DNA of 7,875 nucleotides from an uncultured Lachnospiraceae bacterium (lineage in GTDB: Bacteria > Bacillota > Clostridia > Lachnospirales > Lachnospiraceae). Below, piece by piece: positions 5,105-7,875 of this stretch. The DNA lies in contig USDI01000095.1 of assembly GCA_900553305.1 (NCBI GenBank), positions 1 to 7,875 of the forward strand. Direction: 5' to 3'. The notes below the pieces were generated by a model. That model saw only the letters and a list, made by a program, of their open reading frames with translations. It ran no database searches and was not told the origin of the DNA. A program made the translations under genes and the position numbers. Numbering within the stretch: the stretch's first letter is position 1; every line of letters starts with the position of its first letter.

Positions 5105-5159
5105 AACCCGCTTACAGGTTTTATACACATTGGTGTATTGCCTGCAGGCGGGTTCTTTT
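5105..5159 (+). terminator. Long three-tier hairpin terminator after the 23-aa peptide gene
   Basis: AACCCGC/GCGGGTT (5105-5111 with 5148-5154), CAGG/CCTG (5115-5118 with 5141-5144) and ATACAC/GTGTAT (5123-5128 with 5133-5138, 4-nt loop) stack into one long hairpin with small internal loops. It is followed by CTTTT (5155-5159). On the minus strand the same hairpin is followed by TTTGCTTT, so it may also stop transcripts arriving from the lipoprotein gene at 5260. Confidence 0.82.
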
Positions 5160-5259
5160 CCGTTCCTGATATATTGTTGTAGCTATTCAGAACCGAATTC
5201 GTAAAACCGCTGTTTCACAGCTCAAGCTTTACCTGCTTCCGGTATACGAATGATCCTGT

Positions 5260-6618
5260 CTAATTGCTTTCTTTATCTGCGCTGATTTCTCCGGTTTCAA
5301 TGATAAAGGAAACGCCGCCGGTTTTTCCATCTTCCAGACCACTGAAATTGTTGTACTGCTGATCTGCCGTTTTCATGGCTTTCAGCTTATCCGATAAAGC
5401 ACGGAGTTCTTCGGCTTTTGTCTCATAATCTACATCATCCTCACTGGAAGAAGTGCTTTCATCGATGCTGTCGCATGCCTGATCCACACCGGATGTATAG
5501 GTACGGATTCCATCGGACAGTGCTTTACTTCCTTCGGATAGTTGGGACACCTGTGCCGAAAGTGCGGCATACCCTTCCGGATCCGCTACAGCCATCCGGG
5601 CCAGGGCATCATTCAACTGGGAAAGTCCGGTACTCAAAGAATCTGCTCCGTCACGCAGCTTTGCACCACCATTCTTCAGTTTCCCGATCTTGTCTTTCAG
5701 ATCCGTGGTATCACCGGATGCATCGCTGAATTTCTCTGCAAGTTCATCCAGCTTATCGGTAATATCATCAAAATTGTCCTCCTCCAGAATCCCATTGGAA
5801 TACAACGTTGCCGTAAAATCAAGTTTAAAATCCGTTGCATCGAACGATACTTCCATCTCCTGTGGCAGATCTACATCCTCATCCTTTAACAGCTCCATCG
5901 TATCAAGTGAAAGTGCCTCCTGTACCCCCGGAAGCAGCATGCCATAGATCAGATAATCCCTATCCAGATACTTTACTTCTCCGTTTTTCACAGTAACATT
6001 ACGCACACAGTCTCCGTCAAGCAGCATCCCGCTGATCACAAAGAACGGGGTAAAGTCATCCCCGCTTCCAGTCTGATTCGTATAGTCAAAATGCATGGTG
6101 ATCTTTCCATCTGCTCCGGCAAGGGATGCAGGCTCCACTTCCTTGCCATCAAGGTAATACGTGATTTTTACCGAAACTGGAAGTGTTGCAGATGCTTCTG
6201 CCGTTCCTTCGTAATGAATGTCTTCTCCATGATTCTCCCATTCATAACGGCCGCCTCCAAGGTCTGTTACCTCTTCGTCCCCTTCTTTATTCTTCAAACC
6301 GGTCAGAAACGTCTCATCGGTGAGTTTCTGATCCAGCCCTTTATTTTTCAGGGAAACATTGACGGTAATCTCATTGGGTGTCCCATCCGGATCTGTCAGT
6401 ACATAGACCGATTCTTCCTTGTCATTTTCCATCCCGCTTTCATGATATTCGTAAACAACAGGATCCTCTTTTTCATCCGTAATCTGTATGGATGCCGCAT
6501 CGTCTGCTTTTTCATCCGCTGCATCTGTCCCCCTTGCCTGACAGCCCGTCAGTACAATAATCCCGACAATCACAACGATCACTGCCCAATAAAGCAATTT
6601 ATTCTTTAACTGTTTCAT
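5260..6618 (-). CDS. Lipoprotein with Leu-x-x-Gly heptad repeats, partner of an FtsX-type ABC permease
   Basis: This is a 452-aa exported lipoprotein with a basic N-terminus, a hydrophobic core (about 11-22) and the lipobox Leu-Thr-Gly-Cys with Cys26. An Asp/Glu-rich linker (27-54) follows. Next comes a beta-rich extracellular region (about 54-270) with YYLDGKEVEPASLAGADGKI (154-173), a motif I recall from YhgE-like and related exported proteins. Two stretches of Leu-x-x-Gly type heptads follow (about 314-339 and 357-380, e.g. LSEGSKALSDG), probably helical, then a Ser/Asp linker and a C-terminal segment ending in GGVSFIIETGEI. No C-terminal membrane segment is evident. The ATG lies 13 nt after the permease stop, with AGGTGGAG as RBS. 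The role is probably accessory subunit of the export or cell-envelope ABC system encoded upstream; the substrate is unknown. Confidence 0.82.
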   Translation of the reverse strand: MKQLKNKLLYWAVIVVIVGIIVLTGCQARGTDAADEKADDAASIQITDEKEDPVVYEYHESGMENDKEESVYVLTDPDGTPNEITVNVSLKNKGLDQKLTDETFLTGLKNKEGDEEVTDLGGGRYEWENHGEDIHYEGTAEASATLPVSVKITYYLDGKEVEPASLAGADGKITMHFDYTNQTGSGDDFTPFFVISGMLLDGDCVRNVTVKNGEVKYLDRDYLIYGMLLPGVQEALSLDTMELLKDEDVDLPQEMEVSFDATDFKLDFTATLYSNGILEEDNFDDITDKLDELAEKFSDASGDTTDLKDKIGKLKNGGAKLRDGADSLSTGLSQLNDALARMAVADPEGYAALSAQVSQLSEGSKALSDGIRTYTSGVDQACDSIDESTSSSEDDVDYETKAEELRALSDKLKAMKTADQQYNNFSGLEDGKTGGVSFIIETGEISADKESN

Positions 6619-6631
6619 GTCTCCACCTACC

Positions 6632-7875
6632 TTACTCTACATTCTTAAGTGCCATATCCATCGGCACCCTGCTGATTCTGCGCAATTCCAGTACTGCTAC
6701 CACAAGATAGCAAAGGAGTCCGCTGTCGATCATCTGTCCATAGGCCTGCTTCGGCACCCAGTAGGGCAGCCAGCCGGTCATCATACCGGACATCATGGCT
6801 TTCCAGATAATTCCGATTTCATAGGACGTAATCGGAATACTGACGAGTACACAAAGTACCACCATAATTGAAGTCGGCAGGATATAAAGCCGTGCAATTT
6901 CTCCTCTGGAATATCCCAGAATCTTAGTCATGGAAATGGACTGTGCATTCTTCTCAATGATAATTTTACTGAGCAGATAAACCAGAATGACAAAGATCAG
7001 AATGGCAAACCCACAGACCAGCTTCATCATTTCTCCCATGGAAAGAACCATCTGGCGGCTGACCTTCGTCAACGCATCCAGATCAATAACCGATCCGATA
7101 TATTTCTCATCAATATCGGTAATTTCCGTATTACTGAAATATCCGCCAAACATGCCGTCGCCCAGATCAAATACTTCATTCAAATGATCCCGCGTCATAA
7201 ATACGTTAAGACCTGCTTCATAGGGGTAAAATCCTGTTATCGTAAAGGTATAGGTTTTGTCCTCATACTTTTCCTTTAACGTAATGGTATCTCCCTTTTC
7301 CAGACCAAATTTCTCTGCATAGGCAGAAGAAACATAAACATCGTCATCGTTTAAAGAAAGATGCACGTAGCGGCTGTCCGGTTGGATTCCGTAAAGCAGC
7401 ACATCCTCAAGCATATAGCTTTCATCCGTTGTCCGCAGGGTGTAGGCGCTGAATTTCTCCGCGTCCTCATTTTCTGTCTCAACATTCTGCTCAAACTCCA
7501 GCATGGCCAACAGCATTTTCAGCTTATATTTCTCATTCATCTCCGATACCGGCATATTCAGGATATACTGATAATCTGCGATCATGTTGTCGGTGATGAG
7601 TGTCTGGTAATGTTCCAGAATTGGCTGCATAACCAGTCCGAACATCAATAGCATATAAGCAAACTGGATTCCGATAAACATGATGAGATAATTCGCTGCA
7701 TTCTGCAAAAGCACACGGATCCGGAATCTGGTAAAGAACCGTAAGGAAGGAGCAAGCCGCACCGCTCTCCTTTTCTTCTTCCGGGAAAGATCCCTGCGCA
7801 GGAACTGCAGAGGACTTAATTTCAGCTTCCGGTGCAGAATCCAGAAATTAATAAGCATCATAAGCAATACCGGAA
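6632..7875 (-). CDS. FtsX-like ABC transporter permease, C-terminal part (gene truncated by window edge)
   Basis: The reading frame is open to the last base, so the 5' end lies outside the window; about 414 codons are present. It begins inside or just after a membrane segment, continues with a basic cytoplasmic stretch (LRRDLSRKKKRRAVRLAPS), and enters a membrane segment near NYLIMFIGIQFAYMLLMFG. Next is a large extracytoplasmic domain of about 190 residues with a MacB-like look (VSSAYAEKFGLEKGDTITL...FTITGFYPYEAGLNVFM). Three C-terminal membrane segments follow (KLVCGFAILIFVILVYLLS, a segment near TSIMVVLCVLVSIPI, LLCYLVVAVLEL), and the end is RRISRVPMDMALKNVE. This is the second FtsX domain of a large two-domain permease of the LolC/MacB superfamily. 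The cognate ATPase is expected nearby. It is followed directly by the heptad-repeat lipoprotein. Confidence 0.88.
   Translation of the reverse strand, partial: PVLLMMLINFWILHRKLKLSPLQFLRRDLSRKKKRRAVRLAPSLRFFTRFRIRVLLQNAANYLIMFIGIQFAYMLLMFGLVMQPILEHYQTLITDNMIADYQYILNMPVSEMNEKYKLKMLLAMLEFEQNVETENEDAEKFSAYTLRTTDESYMLEDVLLYGIQPDSRYVHLSLNDDDVYVSSAYAEKFGLEKGDTITLKEKYEDKTYTFTITGFYPYEAGLNVFMTRDHLNEVFDLGDGMFGGYFSNTEITDIDEKYIGSVIDLDALTKVSRQMVLSMGEMMKLVCGFAILIFVILVYLLSKIIIEKNAQSISMTKILGYSRGEIARLYILPTSIMVVLCVLVSIPITSYEIGIIWKAMMSGMMTGWLPYWVPKQAYGQMIDSGLLCYLVVAVLELRRISRVPMDMALKNVE

Noticed and set aside
5205..5221. Hairpin GCTGT-GAA-ACAGC downstream of the lipoprotein gene as a minus-strand terminator
   Set aside because: The stem is only 5 bp with a 3-nt loop, and it is followed by GGTTTTACG rather than a clean U-tract. 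The larger hairpin at 5105-5154 is a better candidate, though its minus-strand U-tract is interrupted.
1..7875. CRISPR arrays, tRNA/rRNA genes, insertion sequences or prophage elements
   Set aside because: No regularly spaced repeats, RNA gene signatures, transposase or integrase coding sequence, or att-like duplications were seen.

Overview
The window looks like a chromosomal stretch from a Gram-positive anaerobe of the Clostridia, most likely a Lachnospiraceae member. The reasons are strong AGGAGG-type ribosome binding sites throughout, lipoprotein signal peptides, moderate G+C, a Lys/Ala-rich cytoplasmic protein of a type I recall from Lachnospiraceae, and an FtsX-type permease paired with a lipoprotein carrying Leu-x-x-Gly heptads. 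Taxonomy is inferred from protein character only. All large genes lie on the minus strand, so the biological order runs from high to low coordinates.

Region 1 (7875 to 5260, minus): the C-terminal part of a large FtsX-like ABC permease, then 13 nt later a lipoprotein with Leu-x-x-Gly heptads. The two look co-transcribed; the matching ATPase is probably upstream, outside the window.

Region 2 (5259 to 4793): a long intergenic region with a complete tiny plus-strand transcription unit: a sigma-A-like promoter, a strong RBS, a 23-codon ORF for a Cys/Phe-rich peptide with three F-N-x(1-2)-C units, and a long three-tier hairpin terminator. Divergent from it is a motility-type (sigma-D/sigma-28) -10 element for the next minus-strand gene.

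Region 3 (4792 to 3977, minus): a 271-aa soluble, Lys/Ala-rich protein of unknown function, probably of the DUF6033 type.

Region 4 (3976 to 1, minus): a sulfur-metabolism operon. A near-consensus promoter (TTGACA-17-TATACT) lies within a 12-bp perfect inverted repeat. It is followed by a leader of about 310 nt and then metY (O-acetylhomoserine sulfhydrylase), two polar amino acid ABC permeases, the ATPase and the start of the substrate-binding lipoprotein. The leader is the most interesting element. It encodes a 40-aa peptide, with its own strong RBS, that contains three consecutive Cys codons and a later Cys-Cys pair. It also contains an intrinsic terminator, a perfectly complementary antiterminator helix, and an 8-nt complement of the poly-Cys codons that would exclude the antiterminator. 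This is the architecture of ribosome-mediated transcription attenuation sensing charged Cys-tRNA. I see neither the T-box motif nor the SAM-I core usually expected at such genes in Firmicutes. Together, MetY, the transporter and the Cys-reading leader suggest a cysteine/cystine (or related sulfur amino acid) uptake and assimilation unit under dual control, by an operator at the promoter and attenuation in the leader. The control model is inferred from sequence pairing and is untested.
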